From assembly GCA_901472455.1 (NCBI GenBank), contig LR590464.1, positions 2,232,001 through 2,296,000 on the forward strand: DNA of 64,000 nucleotides. The letters run 5' to 3'. This document shows, in pieces, positions 1 to 9,323 of the stretch. The notes under the pieces were generated by a model. That model was given only the letters and a program-made list of their open reading frames with translations, did not search any database and had not been told where the DNA came from. The position numbers and the translations under genes were made by a program. How positions within the stretch are numbered: the first letter of the stretch is position 1; every line of letters begins with the position of its first letter. This DNA is from Leclercia adecarboxylata (GTDB lineage Bacteria; Pseudomonadota; Gammaproteobacteria; Enterobacterales; Enterobacteriaceae).

Positions 1-111
1 TTTACGTATATTGATAGTTACATACTGAAATCGTTTAAGGTTGGTTTGATATTGCCCTGTCATCCTTAAGTCCTCAGGAAAAGAATTTATCGTTATTAAG
101 GAGAAGGGCGT

Positions 112-543
112 ATGTATAAGAAAATATTAATGCCAGTTGATGTCTTTGAAATGGAGTTAAGCGATAAAGCGGTACGGCATGCCAGTTTCCTTGCCCGTGC
201 GGATAACGCCAGCATCACGCTGCTCAACGTTCTGCCCGTCAACAGTAGGGCCATGCTGCGCGGTTTTTCTGCTGATATTAAAAAGTTTGAAACCTATATG
301 GCCGCGGAGTCAGAGAAAAAGCTCAGGGATTTAAAACGCTTATTTGATATTGACCCGGCACATATTCATACAGAAGTGCGCTTCGGTAGCGTTCGCGATG
401 AAATAATAGCGATGAGTGCCGAAGGGGAATATGACGTCATCGTCATCGGCTCAAAAAAACCGGGGATTACGACCCATCTGCTGGGTTCAAATGCAGAATC
501 GGTATTACGCTACGCCAAATTACCGGTTCTTGTCGTACGATAA
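112..543 (+). CDS. Universal stress protein, UspF/UspG-like
   Basis: 143-residue single-domain Usp protein, the usual family length. It starts MYKKILMPVD, the typical first beta strand of the Usp fold. Near the C-terminus the glycine-rich ATP-binding signature is visible: GSKKPG, then LLGSNAESVL, ending in PVLVVR as UspF and UspG do. A good ribosome binding site (aaggag) lies about 8 bases before the ATG. Usp proteins of this class are small cytoplasmic nucleotide-binding proteins induced by starvation and stress; the exact role of this one is not known. It is monocistronic and ends at a strong palindromic terminator. E. coli UspF is similar but clearly not identical, so I give no symbol. Confidence 0.85.
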   Translation: MYKKILMPVDVFEMELSDKAVRHASFLARADNASITLLNVLPVNSRAMLRGFSADIKKFETYMAAESEKKLRDLKRLFDIDPAHIHTEVRFGSVRDEIIAMSAEGEYDVIVIGSKKPGITTHLLGSNAESVLRYAKLPVLVVR

Positions 544-552
544 TAACGCGCT

Positions 553-576
553 GCATCCCGACCCGGGTCGGGATGC
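553..576. terminator. Perfect 24-bp palindrome between convergent genes
   Basis: A perfect inverted repeat, 12 bases each way (gcatcccgaccc and its complement), lies between the stop of the usp gene and the stop of the convergent rspR. It has no long T-run, but its place and strength suit a bidirectional terminator. Confidence 0.65.
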
Positions 577-583
577 GCAATCA

Positions 584-1270
584 TTACTCTTCGCTGAACC
601 AGTCGCTGTTTTCCTGACGAATTAACTGCACCGACTCGCCAATTTCCTGCAGATGCAGGGTCATCGCTTTTTCCACCCCATCAGCGTCGCGTTTTTCCAG
701 CGCGCTGAAAATATCATGATGCTGACGCAGCAACATTTCAGGTGGCGAGACGTGGTTAAGGCTCATATAGCGCACCCGGTCTATGGTGGCCTTGATATTT
801 TCGATGGTATCCCAGGCCAACTGGCAGTCGGCAATTTGCGCCAGCTTCTGGTGAAACTCGTCATCCAGCTGGAAAAAATCATTCAGCTGTTTACGTTCAA
901 TGGCGATGCGCTGCTGATGCAGGTTTTGCTCAATCAGGTAGCACTGATGATCGTCGATAAGACTCGCCGCCCGCCGCACCACTGCGCACTCAATAGCCTG
1001 ACGCACAAAACAGCCATTACGCACCTGAGTAAGGGAGATTTTATTGACGTAACTGCCGCGCTGAGGGCGGATCTGAATCAGGCCGTTTTCAGCCAGTTTA
1101 ATAAAGGCTTCGCGAACCGGCTGGCGGGAGACATCAAAGCGGACCGACACCTCTTTTTCAGAGAGCGGCGTTCCCGGCGGGATCAAACAATGCACAATGT
1201 CGCTGCGCAAAATTCGGTAAATCTGCTGATTAACAGGTTGGGTAGGATTAAGTTGCGATTCAGCGGCCAT
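584..1270 (-). CDS. rspR: GntR/FadR-family transcriptional regulator RspR (YdfH)
   Basis: 228 residues. The N-terminal winged helix-turn-helix of the GntR family covers roughly residues 15-80 ([30 protein letters not shown]), followed by an all-helical FCD ligand-binding domain with DDEFHQKL and the metal-binding histidines typical of FadR/VanR regulators. The sequence is nearly identical to E. coli RspR (YdfH), including the shared C-terminus [10 protein letters not shown]. In E. coli RspR represses rspAB; those genes are not in this window. It lies next to ydfG, as in E. coli. Confidence 0.95.
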   Translation of the reverse strand: MAAESQLNPTQPVNQQIYRILRSDIVHCLIPPGTPLSEKEVSVRFDVSRQPVREAFIKLAENGLIQIRPQRGSYVNKISLTQVRNGCFVRQAIECAVVRRAASLIDDHQCYLIEQNLHQQRIAIERKQLNDFFQLDDEFHQKLAQIADCQLAWDTIENIKATIDRVRYMSLNHVSPPEMLLRQHHDIFSALEKRDADGVEKAMTLHLQEIGESVQLIRQENSDWFSEE

Positions 1271-1328
1271 TGGTTGTGATTTCTCAGAAAATTAACCGAT
1301 AAATACTACCATTCTTTTGTCGGGCATC

Positions 1329-1356
1329 CCAGACCTGGCCCGCAGACCAGGTCTGG
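1329..1356 (-). terminator. Hairpin after ydfG
   Basis: Perfect 10-bp stem (ccagacctgg / ccaggtctgg) with an 8-base loop, a few bases beyond the ydfG stop. No T-run follows on the minus strand, so it is either a weak terminator or a 3'-end protecting stem. Confidence 0.45.
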
Positions 1357-1361
1357 AAAAA

Positions 1362-2108
1362 TCATCCGCGATGGACGCTCAGACCGGCAAAGCTCTGGCT
1401 GACCGGCATCATTTCAACGGTGTTAATGTTGACGTGCTTCGGCAGGGTCGCCACCCACCAGACGGCTTCGGTGACATCATCCGGCGTCAGGGCAGTGGTG
1501 TTTTCGTAGGTTTTACCGGCTTTGTCATCATCGCCTTTGAAGCGCACGTTGGAGAACTCGGTCCCGCCAACCAGACCCGGCTCGATATCCGTCACGCGGA
1601 TAGCGGTGCCGTGCAGATCGGTGCGCAGGTTCAGGCTGAACTGACGCACAAACGCTTTGGTCGCGCCATAGACATTGCCGCCCGCGTAAGGCCAGCTTCC
1701 CGCAGTGGAGCCAATGTTGATCACATGGCCGCGGTTGCGCTCGACCATACCTGGCAGCACGGCGCGGGTCATATAGACCAAGCCTTTGTTGTTGGTGTCG
1801 ATCATCGTTTCCCAGTCTTCAACGCTGGCTTTGTGCGCAGGCTCCAGCCCCAGCGCCAGCCCGGCATTGTTGACCAGCACGTCAATGTCGCGCCATTCCG
1901 CTGGCAGGTTAGCGATCATCTCTTCAATGGAGGCGCGGTTACGCACGTCCAGCTGCGCGGTCAGAATGCTGTCGCCAAGTTCCTCTTTCAGCTCTTGCAG
2001 ACGCTCCTGACGGCGGCCGGTGGCAATCACCTTATGGCCGTTGGCGACGAAGCGACGCGTGATGCTTTCACCAAAACCTGCTGTCGCCCCGGTAACTAAA
2101 ATTATCAT
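1362..2108 (-). CDS. ydfG: NADP-dependent 3-hydroxy acid / L-allo-threonine dehydrogenase YdfG
   Basis: 248 residues, the same length as E. coli YdfG when started at 2108 (MIILVTGATAGFG); the longer upstream frame has no family support. It is a classical short-chain dehydrogenase: the dinucleotide-binding TGATAGFG is at the N-terminus, NNAG near residue 85, and the catalytic Ser/Tyr/Lys are in INIGSTAGSWPYAGGNVYGATK. The family oxidises L-serine, L-allo-threonine and 3-hydroxypropionate, and reduces malonic semialdehyde from uracil breakdown, in the cytoplasm. It is divergent from dcp and adjacent to rspR, as in E. coli. Confidence 0.95.
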   Translation of the reverse strand: MIILVTGATAGFGESITRRFVANGHKVIATGRRQERLQELKEELGDSILTAQLDVRNRASIEEMIANLPAEWRDIDVLVNNAGLALGLEPAHKASVEDWETMIDTNNKGLVYMTRAVLPGMVERNRGHVINIGSTAGSWPYAGGNVYGATKAFVRQFSLNLRTDLHGTAIRVTDIEPGLVGGTEFSNVRFKGDDDKAGKTYENTTALTPDDVTEAVWWVATLPKHVNINTVEMMPVSQSFAGLSVHRG

Positions 2109-2260
2109 GTCACTGTTCCTCAACGCTTTTTGTGTAGTACTACCATAGCATGTGATCTGGCGCAGAGTAAGGCCACTTTTTGCTCCGTCGGGTGACAACG
2201 ATTGCAGCGACTGCCGGGCTGGCCTACTCTGGTGAGATTCATCATATTCAGGAGTCTGAT

Positions 2261-4307
2261 ATGTCTGGCACTAACCCCTTTTTCGCAAATAGCCTGCTAC
2301 CGTACCAGGCGCCGCATTTTGATCTGATTGACGACAGTCACTATCGCCCGGCCTTTGACGAAGCCATTCGCCAGAAACGCGACGAGATCGCAGCCATCGC
2401 CGGGTCCGCAGCAGCACCTGACTTTAACAATACCGTGCTGGCGCTGGAGCACAGCGGCGGCCTGCTGGGCCGGGTGAGCAATGTTTTCTTTGCCATGACC
2501 TCGGCGCATACCAATGATTATTTGCAGCAGCTGGAAGAGGCGATCGCCACCGAGCTGGCGGCGCTGTCCAATGATATCTGGCTGAATGACGCCCTCTTTG
2601 CCCGGGTGGATGTAGTTTACCAGGCGCGGCAGACGATGGCGCCAGTCGCGGAGTCTCTTCGCCTGATCGAGGAGCTGTACCAGCGCTTTATCCTCGCCGG
2701 AGCCCGGCTGGGAGAGGGGGAAAAACAGGCCCTGAAGGCGATCAATACCGAGTCGGCGACGCTCACCAGCCAGTTTAACCAGCGTCTGCTGGCCGCCGAT
2801 AAAGCGGGTGGGCTGGTGGTGGATTATCCTCATCAGCTTGATGGCCTGAGCAAGGCCGAACTGGATGCAGCTGCCAGGGCGGCGGCGGATAAGGGACTGA
2901 GCGATCGCTGGTTGATCCCGCTGCTCAATACTACTCAGCAACCGGCCCTGCAACAGCTGCGAGACCGCCAGACCCGGGAAAATCTGTTCAAAGCAGGCTG
3001 GCTGCGTACGCAAAAAAACGATGCCAACGACACGCGCGAGCTGGTTCGTCGTCTGGTTGCGGCTGCGGGCGCGTCAGGCTGAGCTGTTGGGCTTCGACAG
3101 CTACGCAAGCTGGAAAATTGCCGATCAGATGGCAAAAACCCCTGACGCCGCGCTGGCGTTTATGCGCGGTATCGTCCCGGCCGCACGGGGTCGTGCACTG
3201 CTGGAACAGGCCGATATCCAGAAGGTGATTGATGACGAGCAGGGCCGCTTTGACGTGCAGGCCTGGGACTGGCTATTTTACGCTGAACGTGTGCGGCTGG
3301 CGAAGTACGCCCTGGATGAATCACAGGTTAAACCCTATTTTGCCCTTAACCGGGTGCTGACCGACGGCGTATTCTGGGCGGCGACCCAACTGTTCGGCAT
3401 TACCTTCGCAGAGCGCAATGATATCCCGGTTTATCATCCTGACGTGCGGGTCTGGGAGATCTTTGACCAGAACGGCGAAGGAATGGCGCTGTTTTACGGT
3501 GACTTCTTCGCCCGCGACTCAAAAGGCGGCGGGGCGTGGATGGGTAACTTTGTCGAACAGTCCCATGAATTCGGGACGCGTCCGGTGATTTATAACGTCT
3601 GTAACTATCAAAAAACCGGCGGAAGGCCAACCCGCGCTGATCTCCTGGGATGATGTGATCACTCTGTTCCACGAGTTTGGTCACACCCTGCACGGGCTGT
3701 TTGCCAGCCAGCGTTACGCTACGCTCTCTGGCACCAACACACCGCGCGATTTTGTGGAGTTCCCGTCGCAAATCAACGAGCACTGGGCCAGCCATCCGCA
3801 GGTCTTCGCTCACTATGCGCGCCACTATGAAACCGGGGAGCCGATGCCCGACGCGTTGCGCGAGAAATGCTCAGTGCCACCCAGTTCAATAAAGGCTATG
3901 ACATGACCGAACTGCTCAGCGCCGCGCTGCTGGATATGAACTGGCATGGGTTAAGTGCCAGCGAAGCGCCAGACGATGTGGAGGCATTTGAAGTCGCCGC
4001 GCTGGAGCGTGAGCAATTGCATCTCCCCGCCGTACCGCCGCGCTATCGCAGCTCCTACTTTGCCCATATCTTCGGCGGCGGCTATGCGGCAGGTTATTAC
4101 GCCTATCTCTGGACGCAAATGCTGGCCGATGACGGCTATCAGTGGTTTGTGGAGCAGGGCGGGCTGAACCGCGAAAACGGGCAGAAATTCCGCGAGGCGA
4201 TTTTGTCCCGCGGGAATAGCACGGATTTAGCGGAACTTTATCGGGCATGGCGCGGACACGATCCGCAGATTGAGCCGATGCTGGTGAATCGCGGGTTAAC
4301 TGCGTAG
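2261..4307 (+). pseudogene. dcp: Dipeptidyl carboxypeptidase Dcp (three frameshifts)
   Basis: M3-family zinc metallopeptidase that removes C-terminal dipeptides. It starts at MSGTNPFFANSLL (2261) after an aggag-type site. The zinc motif HEFGH is encoded near 3670, and the C-terminal YFAHIFGGGYAAGYYAYLW near 4050. The frame is broken three times: one extra base near 3058-3062, one extra A in the run 3610-3615, and one missing A at 3865-3867. The net change is +1 base; correcting it gives exactly 681 residues, the E. coli Dcp length. I therefore suspect base-calling errors. If real, only the N-terminal 267 residues, without the active site, would be made. Confidence 0.93.
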
Positions 4308-4331
4308 AGCTTTTTCAGGCTGGAAGCAAAG

Positions 4332-4354
4332 CCGGGCGCAATGCCCGGTTTTTT
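4332..4354 (+). terminator. Rho-independent terminator of dcp
   Basis: Stem ccgggc / gcccgg with a 5-base loop, directly followed by six Ts, 25 bases after the dcp stop. Confidence 0.85.
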
Positions 4355-4423
4355 GTACTCAAAATTCTTTATTGCGGTGAAATTGGTCATCACTGCGAAG
4401 CCGACCCCCTGGCTAAAACGCCC

Positions 4424-5343
4424 TTATCTCTCTTTTTGAGACTCCATCTCCGCAAAGAGGGTACCGACCATAAAGTCTATGAACACACGTATTTTAGGCG
4501 AAAGGTATTTACTGGATGGCCAGAGCAGCCTGAACGTGCCCTGATGATCAATATATTTATCCAGTACGCGTAACAGTTCGCCTGTAGCCACGGCCTGACG
4601 CACCATGAAGTCAGGCAGGCACGCAATACCCAGACCTGCCGTCGCGACATCCAACAAGGCTGCCGAGGTGTTACATACCATCGTTGTGGGGAGTTTCAGC
4701 TCCTCAGCGTCAGGTCCACACGTCAGAGGCCAGGGCTCCAGCCTGCCGGTGCTCGGAAATCGGTGATGCAGGCAGGCATGATGGGATAGCTCTGCAGGAA
4801 GCTCTGGCACTCCATGGCGTTTAAGATAGTCCGGGGAGGCGACCAGCTGCAGCCGGTAGCTGCCCAGCGGACGGGACATGAGGCGTGAATCCGTAGGTTC
4901 GCCGGTGCGCATCACCACATCAAAACCTTCTTCTATCACATCCACCATGCGATCTGAAAAATCAACATCCAGCTCAACCGCAGGATAACGAAGCATAAAG
5001 GCGGTTAGCGCTGGCATCACCAGCGGGCCAACGAGAGGCAGGCTGATGCGCAGACGCCCGCTGGGCATCTGTTGAGTTTCAGACAGCTCCAGCTCGGCGG
5101 CTTCAACTTCACTCAGGATCCGGCGGCAACGCTCAAGAAACAGCGTCCCTTCAGCGGTCAAGGTGATGCTGCGCGTGCTGCGATGAAAAAGGCGAACGCC
5201 CAGACGTTCTTCCAGCCGGGATATGCTTTTGCCTACTGCTGATGAAGATACACCAAGGCTGCGTCCGGCCCCGGAAAAACTGCGGGCTTCTGCTGCCCTG
5301 CACGAAAAATGCGATGCCGTTAAGGGATTCTATTGCTTACCAT
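4424..5343 (-). pseudogene. LysR-family regulator, N-terminus frameshifted
   Basis: An intact 245-residue piece holds the C-terminal substrate-binding domain (LRISLPLVGPLVMPAL... LPDFMVRQAVATGELLRVL). The missing winged helix-turn-helix is found upstream in another frame: SLNGIAFFVQ, then SFSGAGRSLGVSSSAVGKSI and LEERLGVRLFHRSTRSI. One extra base in the ccc at 5296-5298 explains the main break. A second indel close to the start (about 5320-5343) is needed to reach the ATG at 5343. Full length is about 305 residues, normal for LysR. It is divergent from the MFS exporter at 5484, the usual layout for a LysR regulator and its target. The inducer is unknown. Confidence 0.8.
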
Positions 5344-5483
5344 TTAAGAATATTTGTCCGATATGTCATGAACATTAGCATTATTGTCTTGCTCAGGTAA
5401 CGCCTTCACTATGACCGGAACCAATAAATACGTGTCTGTTGCAGGCACAGGCATCCGCTTCTCACATTTGATAAGGCATATTT

Positions 5484-6678
5484 ATGACAAATATTACCGC
5501 CGCACCCGGGCAAATTACGCAGAGCGCCCTCTACCGGTCGCTTCACTCCTGGCGCTGGCGCTGGCGGGTTTTATTACCATTTTGACGGAGACTCTGCCGG
5601 CAGGATTGCTGCCGCAGATTAGCGCTGGCATGAATATTTCAGGCGCAATGGCGGGGCAGTTCGTCACGCTTTACGCTGTCGGATCGCTGGTTGCTGCCAT
5701 TCCCTGATCACAGCGACACAGGGCGTACGCCGACGCCCGTTATTACTGTTGGCCCTGGCCGGGTTTGTTGTGACTAACACCGTCACCTGCGTTCTCCCTT
5801 AACTATGTCATGACGATGATTGCGCGGTTTATGGCGGGGTTTCAGCGGGGCTTGTGTGGGCGCTACTGGCGGGCTATGCAGCGCGCATGGTGCCGGTTGA
5901 GCAGAAAGGACGGGCTATTGCCATTGCGATGGTCGGTACGCCGCTAGCTCTGTCGCTTGGTGTACCCGCCGGAACGTTCCTCGGTGGCCTGGTCGGATGG
6001 CGCATGTGTTTCGGTATTATCAGTGTGATGGCTATAACGCTGATGGTATGGGTGCGCTTCCTGGTGCCTGACTTCCCGGGGCTGGTAGCGGGTAAGCGCC
6101 TGCCGCTGGGACAGGTGTTCAGGCTTGCAGGTGTCCGCCCGGTGTTGTTTGTCGTGCTGACTTTTGTGATGGCGCATAACATCTTATACACCTATATCGC
6201 GCCATTTCTGGCATCCGCAGGGATGGCCGAACGAACGGACCTGATACTTCTGGTATTTGGCGTTGCTTCGTTGCTGGGCATCTGGGTTATCGGCGTATTC
6301 GTTGACAGATGTTTGCGTACCTTGGCGCTCATCAGCACGGCACTGTTCGCTCTGTCTGCGCTGGTACTGTGGGTCATGGGTGATATCCCCGCTGCTGTCT
6401 ACACGGCAGTCGCTGTCTGGGGGCTTTCCTTTGGTGGCGCAGCAACGTTATTCCAGACCGCCATTGCCAGGACCGCTGGCGACGCTGCTGACGTGGCACA
6501 GTCAATGCTGGTCACGGCCTGGAATCTGGCGATTGCCGGTGGCGGATTTTTCGGTGGCTTACTGCTGGGATCGTTAAGCGTCAGCGCATTTTCACCTGCA
6601 GTTGTCATGTTGCTCCTCCTGGCGCTGGCCGTTATCTGGGCGGCCAGGCAGAAAGGATTTCCGACGGAATCGGCTTAA
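5484..6678 (+). pseudogene. MFS drug/sugar efflux transporter, DHA1 (AraJ/YdhP-like), frameshifted
   Basis: Twelve-helix major facilitator of the DHA1 type. The first helix reads LALALAGFITILTETLPAGL, and the second half (from 5854) is one open frame of 274 residues with six hydrophobic segments. The start is ATG 5484 (MTNITAAPGQ). At least four indels break the first third: near 5530, one missing C near 5703, one near 5790 and one missing G near 5838. AraJ/YdhP-like carriers export sugars or drugs; the substrate cannot be read from the sequence. It is probably controlled by the divergent LysR gene. Confidence 0.78.
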
Positions 6679-6688
6679 CAGGCAATAA

Positions 6689-6725
6689 AACGCCTTCTAT
6701 GCATTAAACCTGAAGGCGTTATTTC
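6689..6725 (+). terminator. Terminator of the MFS gene
   Basis: Stem aacgccttc / gaaggcgtt with a 14-base loop, then tattt, just after the MFS stop codon. Confidence 0.7.
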
Positions 6726-6878
6726 GCAGCACTCACGTCTGTTTGTGGCATTTATCAGAGGATATTGCTTCATCTGTAAAAAACGTGTAACCCGCTTTTT
6801 GTGACAAATACGACATTTCTGCCATGCTTAAACATCTGAGATATCAATCTCATGAATAGCATCGAATGGAGGATTTTA

Positions 6879-7451
6879 ATGATTCGCGGTATAGAACACA
6901 TTGGCATTACGGTTACCGATCTTGGTCAAGCTGAAGCATTTTTCTGTCAGGCGCTGGGTGCCTCAGTCCTTTATCGTTTGGTGGCATCTGACAATCCGGA
7001 TCAGACCATCACAGGTGATAAAATGTCCCCTCTGAATGGTTTCCCCGCGGAAATGAACCTCACAGGATTAGCCATGTTACGTCTGGCTAACGGCTGCAAC
7101 GTTGAACTCTTTCAGACCTCTCCCGCTGTTCAGGACCATCCCGCCAGTCCTGGCCAGCCGGGAATTAATCATTTCTCGCTTTATACAGATGATATCCATA
7201 AGACGGCTGCCGACATGCGTTTACACGGAGCAAAGATGTTTGATGGGCCGTCAGACTGTTTCGCCCAGGAAGAGGGTGAAGGTAACCAGACGTGGTTTGG
7301 CATGACGCCGTTTGGCGTATTAATTGAATTAATATCCCTTCCAGCAGGTGTTCACTACGATGAAGGGCTACAGAACGTCGTTGGATACCGAAGGGCTGAT
7401 TTAACGGAGCCACACCTGTTTATGTGTAGCGGTTTGAAAGCTGGATGCTGA
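6879..7451 (+). CDS. VOC (glyoxalase/bleomycin resistance) family protein
   Basis: 190 residues from ATG 6879, chosen for the ggagg site 7 bases upstream and because MIRGIEHIGITVTDL is the normal start of the vicinal-oxygen-chelate fold. Two beta-alpha-beta-beta-beta modules are visible: HIGITVTDLGQAEAFF at the N-terminus and INHFSLYTDDI near residue 100. Candidate metal ligands are His7, Glu77 (CNVELFQT), His103 and the Glu in GVLIELI. Such proteins include dioxygenases, epimerases and resistance proteins; the substrate is unknown. The last 25 residues, after GVHYDEG, do not look like the family core. Confidence 0.8.
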   Translation: MIRGIEHIGITVTDLGQAEAFFCQALGASVLYRLVASDNPDQTITGDKMSPLNGFPAEMNLTGLAMLRLANGCNVELFQTSPAVQDHPASPGQPGINHFSLYTDDIHKTAADMRLHGAKMFDGPSDCFAQEEGEGNQTWFGMTPFGVLIELISLPAGVHYDEGLQNVVGYRRADLTEPHLFMCSGLKAGC

Positions 7452-7849
7452 TGCTGCTTCAATATTGAAACCACAGATAAGATGAATCCTTATAGATAAG
7501 TAATTTGCTGGCAACGACATCATCAAAGGGAGAGGCTTTGACATCGTTGCCACTCCAGCAATCATAGATTTTTCACGTAACGGATGTTTTTCATTAATAT
7601 CTTGCGCAATAACCTGAAGAGAATATTAACCCTTCAAATAATTACTCCATGCTAATTCAATTTTCCGCATATACGTAAAGTGCGCGGGTTAGTTGCGATA
7701 CCGTGGGTGCGGTATAGCGATCAGTAAGGCCTGACCGCTCAGCAGGGCGTACCGGTGCTGACACGCTGCGCAGGGCGTCAGCAGAACGAATGGCGGTGGA
7801 ATTTTATATTATTAATAAAAGGGTAAATTAAATGTATCTTTTAGAATCC
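7452..7849. other. Non-coding spacer with a long imperfect inverted repeat
   Basis: No supported gene in this 400-base stretch. At 7506-7560 lies an inverted repeat: tgctgg and tggcaacga pair with tcgttgcca and ccagca, with a central mismatch. It may end the VOC transcript. The remainder is AT-rich and I recognise nothing in it. Confidence 0.5.
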
Positions 7850-8025
7850 GGCCCACGTAGAGTGCCTGGGTGGTGAATCCCCCTAAGCGGTGGGGCGGCC
7901 AGGCAAAAGCAGTCGGGTTTTTTGAACGCGGTTCTGTGGTCTGGCACAGAGTCACCGGGAGGCACCCGGCACTACAATGCCATCACAATAGTGTTCTTAG
8001 GCTGCCATTGGGTGGCCTTTTTACT
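7850..8025 (+). ncRNA. Putative C4-type prophage antisense RNA (IsrK-like), relic
   Basis: The stretch reads as a chain of small hairpins ending in a terminator. Visible elements are: a stem closed by gcctgg and ccaggc enclosing ggtgaatccccct...ggtgggg (about 7868-7903); a ccggg/cccgg hairpin inside gagtcaccgggaggcacccgg (about 7950-7970); and the terminator at 7999-8022. This order and these words resemble, from memory, the C4 antisense RNA family of P1-like and lambdoid prophages, which silences antirepressor (ant) translation. No ant gene follows, so this would be a remnant. The prophage gene bor close by supports the reading. Assigned by pattern memory only. Confidence 0.5.
7999..8022 (+). 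terminator. Rho-independent terminator of the C4-like RNA
   Basis: An 8-bp stem (aggctgcc / ggtggcct, with G-T pairs) around the loop attg, followed by a run of Ts. Confidence 0.75.
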
Positions 8026-8053
8026 CTGCGTCAGAGCTGAAAATGACGCGGCG

Positions 8054-8422
8054 TCAATTACACAATCCGCTTGGCTTCTTGAGTGGTCCGCATTCTCCGA
8101 AATCCAGCAGGACGTATCCTTTTGACTTCATACAGTCCTCTACTTTATTCGTTCTGGTAATGAGCTGGTCTATTGTCTCGCCAGGTTGCAGGGCGTTACG
8201 ACGAAATTTTTCATCCCATGAATTAAGCGACAATTTTTTATTAACGCCGCACTCGTAGAGATCGTTTCGGCGTTTCTGAACATTGGTGTGTCCCATGGTC
8301 TCTGGTTTCTGGAACGTCTGAATATAGGGGAAGGAGGTGTAATTTGTTGAGTCCATATCGGCGACTACACAACCGGTTAACCCCATACAACAGACCAGAC
8401 TGAGGTTTCGTATCCCGCGCAT
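8054..8422 (-). CDS. Small putative lipoprotein, unknown function
   Basis: 122 residues when started at ATG 8422, which has ggag 8 bases upstream. MRGIRNLSLVCCMGLTGC is a lipoprotein signal peptide with lipobox LTGC, the acylated cysteine being residue 18. After it come VADMDSTNYTSF and a basic middle; three more cysteines lie near the C-terminus (ECGVN is one, then DCMKSKGY and ECGP). Asp at +3 rather than +2 after the Cys suggests outer-membrane sorting. I do not recognise a named family. It lies between the C4-like RNA and the bor homologue, so it may be prophage cargo. Confidence 0.65.
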   Translation of the reverse strand: MRGIRNLSLVCCMGLTGCVVADMDSTNYTSFPYIQTFQKPETMGHTNVQKRRNDLYECGVNKKLSLNSWDEKFRRNALQPGETIDQLITRTNKVEDCMKSKGYVLLDFGECGPLKKPSGLCN

Positions 8423-8757
8423 TATTTGATTTCTCCATCGTAATGTATTCAACATCTCGTGGCCCGGTTTTCCTGGGAGTCTCTCTTTATAGCACACCGC
8501 ATGCTGGCCCTGGCGTCACAATGAGTCAGGCGGGTATCAATATTTGAAGGATAATTGCGCTTGTTCACAATCGGTGATTGAACCGATGCCGGTGATCGCG
8601 GGTTAGACGTAGGAGTTTTTTCAGGCTGGAAACAGAATCGGTCGAGATATCGATTTTCTCTTCCCAAACACCCAGGGAAAGTTCAGAAGGAGTGACGGTG
8701 ATTATTTTGCCAGCATAAGGATAAGCGTAATGAAGAATATTCAGAAAGGGTAAGAAT
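8423..8757. other. Spacer holding a degenerate dcp 3'-end copy
   Basis: No gene seen here. The only recognisable content is the repeat of the dcp 3' end at 8576-8631, listed separately. Confidence 0.5.
8576..8631 (+). repeat. Degenerate copy of the dcp 3' end (candidate att repeat)
   Basis: 56 bases match the last codons of dcp plus its trailer (4268-4325). Shared words in the same order are: gattga-ccgatg, ggtg, atcgcgggtta and tttttcaggctggaa. The copy has substitutions and small gaps and reads IEPMPVIAG-stop, against IEPMLVNRGLTA in dcp. A terminator alone cannot explain it because coding bases are repeated. A gene 3' end repeated at both edges of a segment is the usual mark of site-specific integration. 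Confidence 0.65.
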
Positions 8758-8782
8758 GTCAGCAGGATTAAATCCTGCTGAC
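8758..8782 (-). terminator. Hairpin after the bor homologue
   Basis: Near-perfect inverted repeat (gtcagcaggatt / aatcctgctgac) 8 bases past the bor stop codon, in terminator position. No strong T-run. Confidence 0.55.
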
Positions 8783-8789
8783 TGCGTCT

Positions 8790-9081
8790 TTATTTGGCGC
8801 AATAAACGCGCGCTTCACGCGGCGTATAAATACCAAAAGTAAGAACGCCCAGCAGGCCATTCACAAAAGTCTGCTGTACTTCAGTGCGAACGACTTTGTC
8901 TGCGCTACCGCACACCTGCGCTGCATCGATTTGTTTGGATTGCCCCAATTCCGCTAACAAAGAAATGGTGTGTTGTGACTTTCTGTGGCTCGAATGCAGT
9001 CCCTTTGTTTACCGAAAAGGATTGCTGCGCACAGCCGGAAACCGCACCCGCAATCAGCGCTACCATAATTAACTTTTTCAT
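8790..9081 (-). pseudogene. bor: Bor-family prophage lipoprotein (one frameshift)
   Basis: Reads MKKLIMVALIAGAVSGCAQQ, a lipoprotein signal peptide with lipobox VSGC, then the Bor hallmarks THHFFVSGIG, QQTFVNGLLG and FGIYTPREARVYC. Lambda Bor is a 97-residue outer-membrane lipoprotein expressed from the prophage and related to Iss, which raises serum survival. One extra C in the cccc at 8943-8946 shifts the frame after SGIG; removing it gives 96 residues. The break may be a sequencing error. Its presence without other phage genes marks a prophage relic, or a moron gene left behind. Confidence 0.85.
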
Positions 9082-9323
9082 AAATGACCTTATTGTTTGT
9101 ATGATTCATAAAAATGATGACACGGATTGAAGAACGCGACATATTAGACCAGTAGCGGGGCGGTATAATAAGCAAACTATAACCAACAAAATACTTGATT
9201 TTTCTTCATCAAAATCCGGGCTTATCATTCTGTGATCATCTGACTCACCAAAAAAGCATATTGTAGATAGCATTCTAAAATGTTATTTAAACGTTACCTT
9301 TTTGAAGTTTTAGAGCACCCCGG

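Noticed and set aside
8597-8631. Repeat at 8576-8631 as a mere shared terminator
   Set aside because: The match includes the last coding triplets of dcp and lacks a proper hairpin, so a terminator alone does not explain it.
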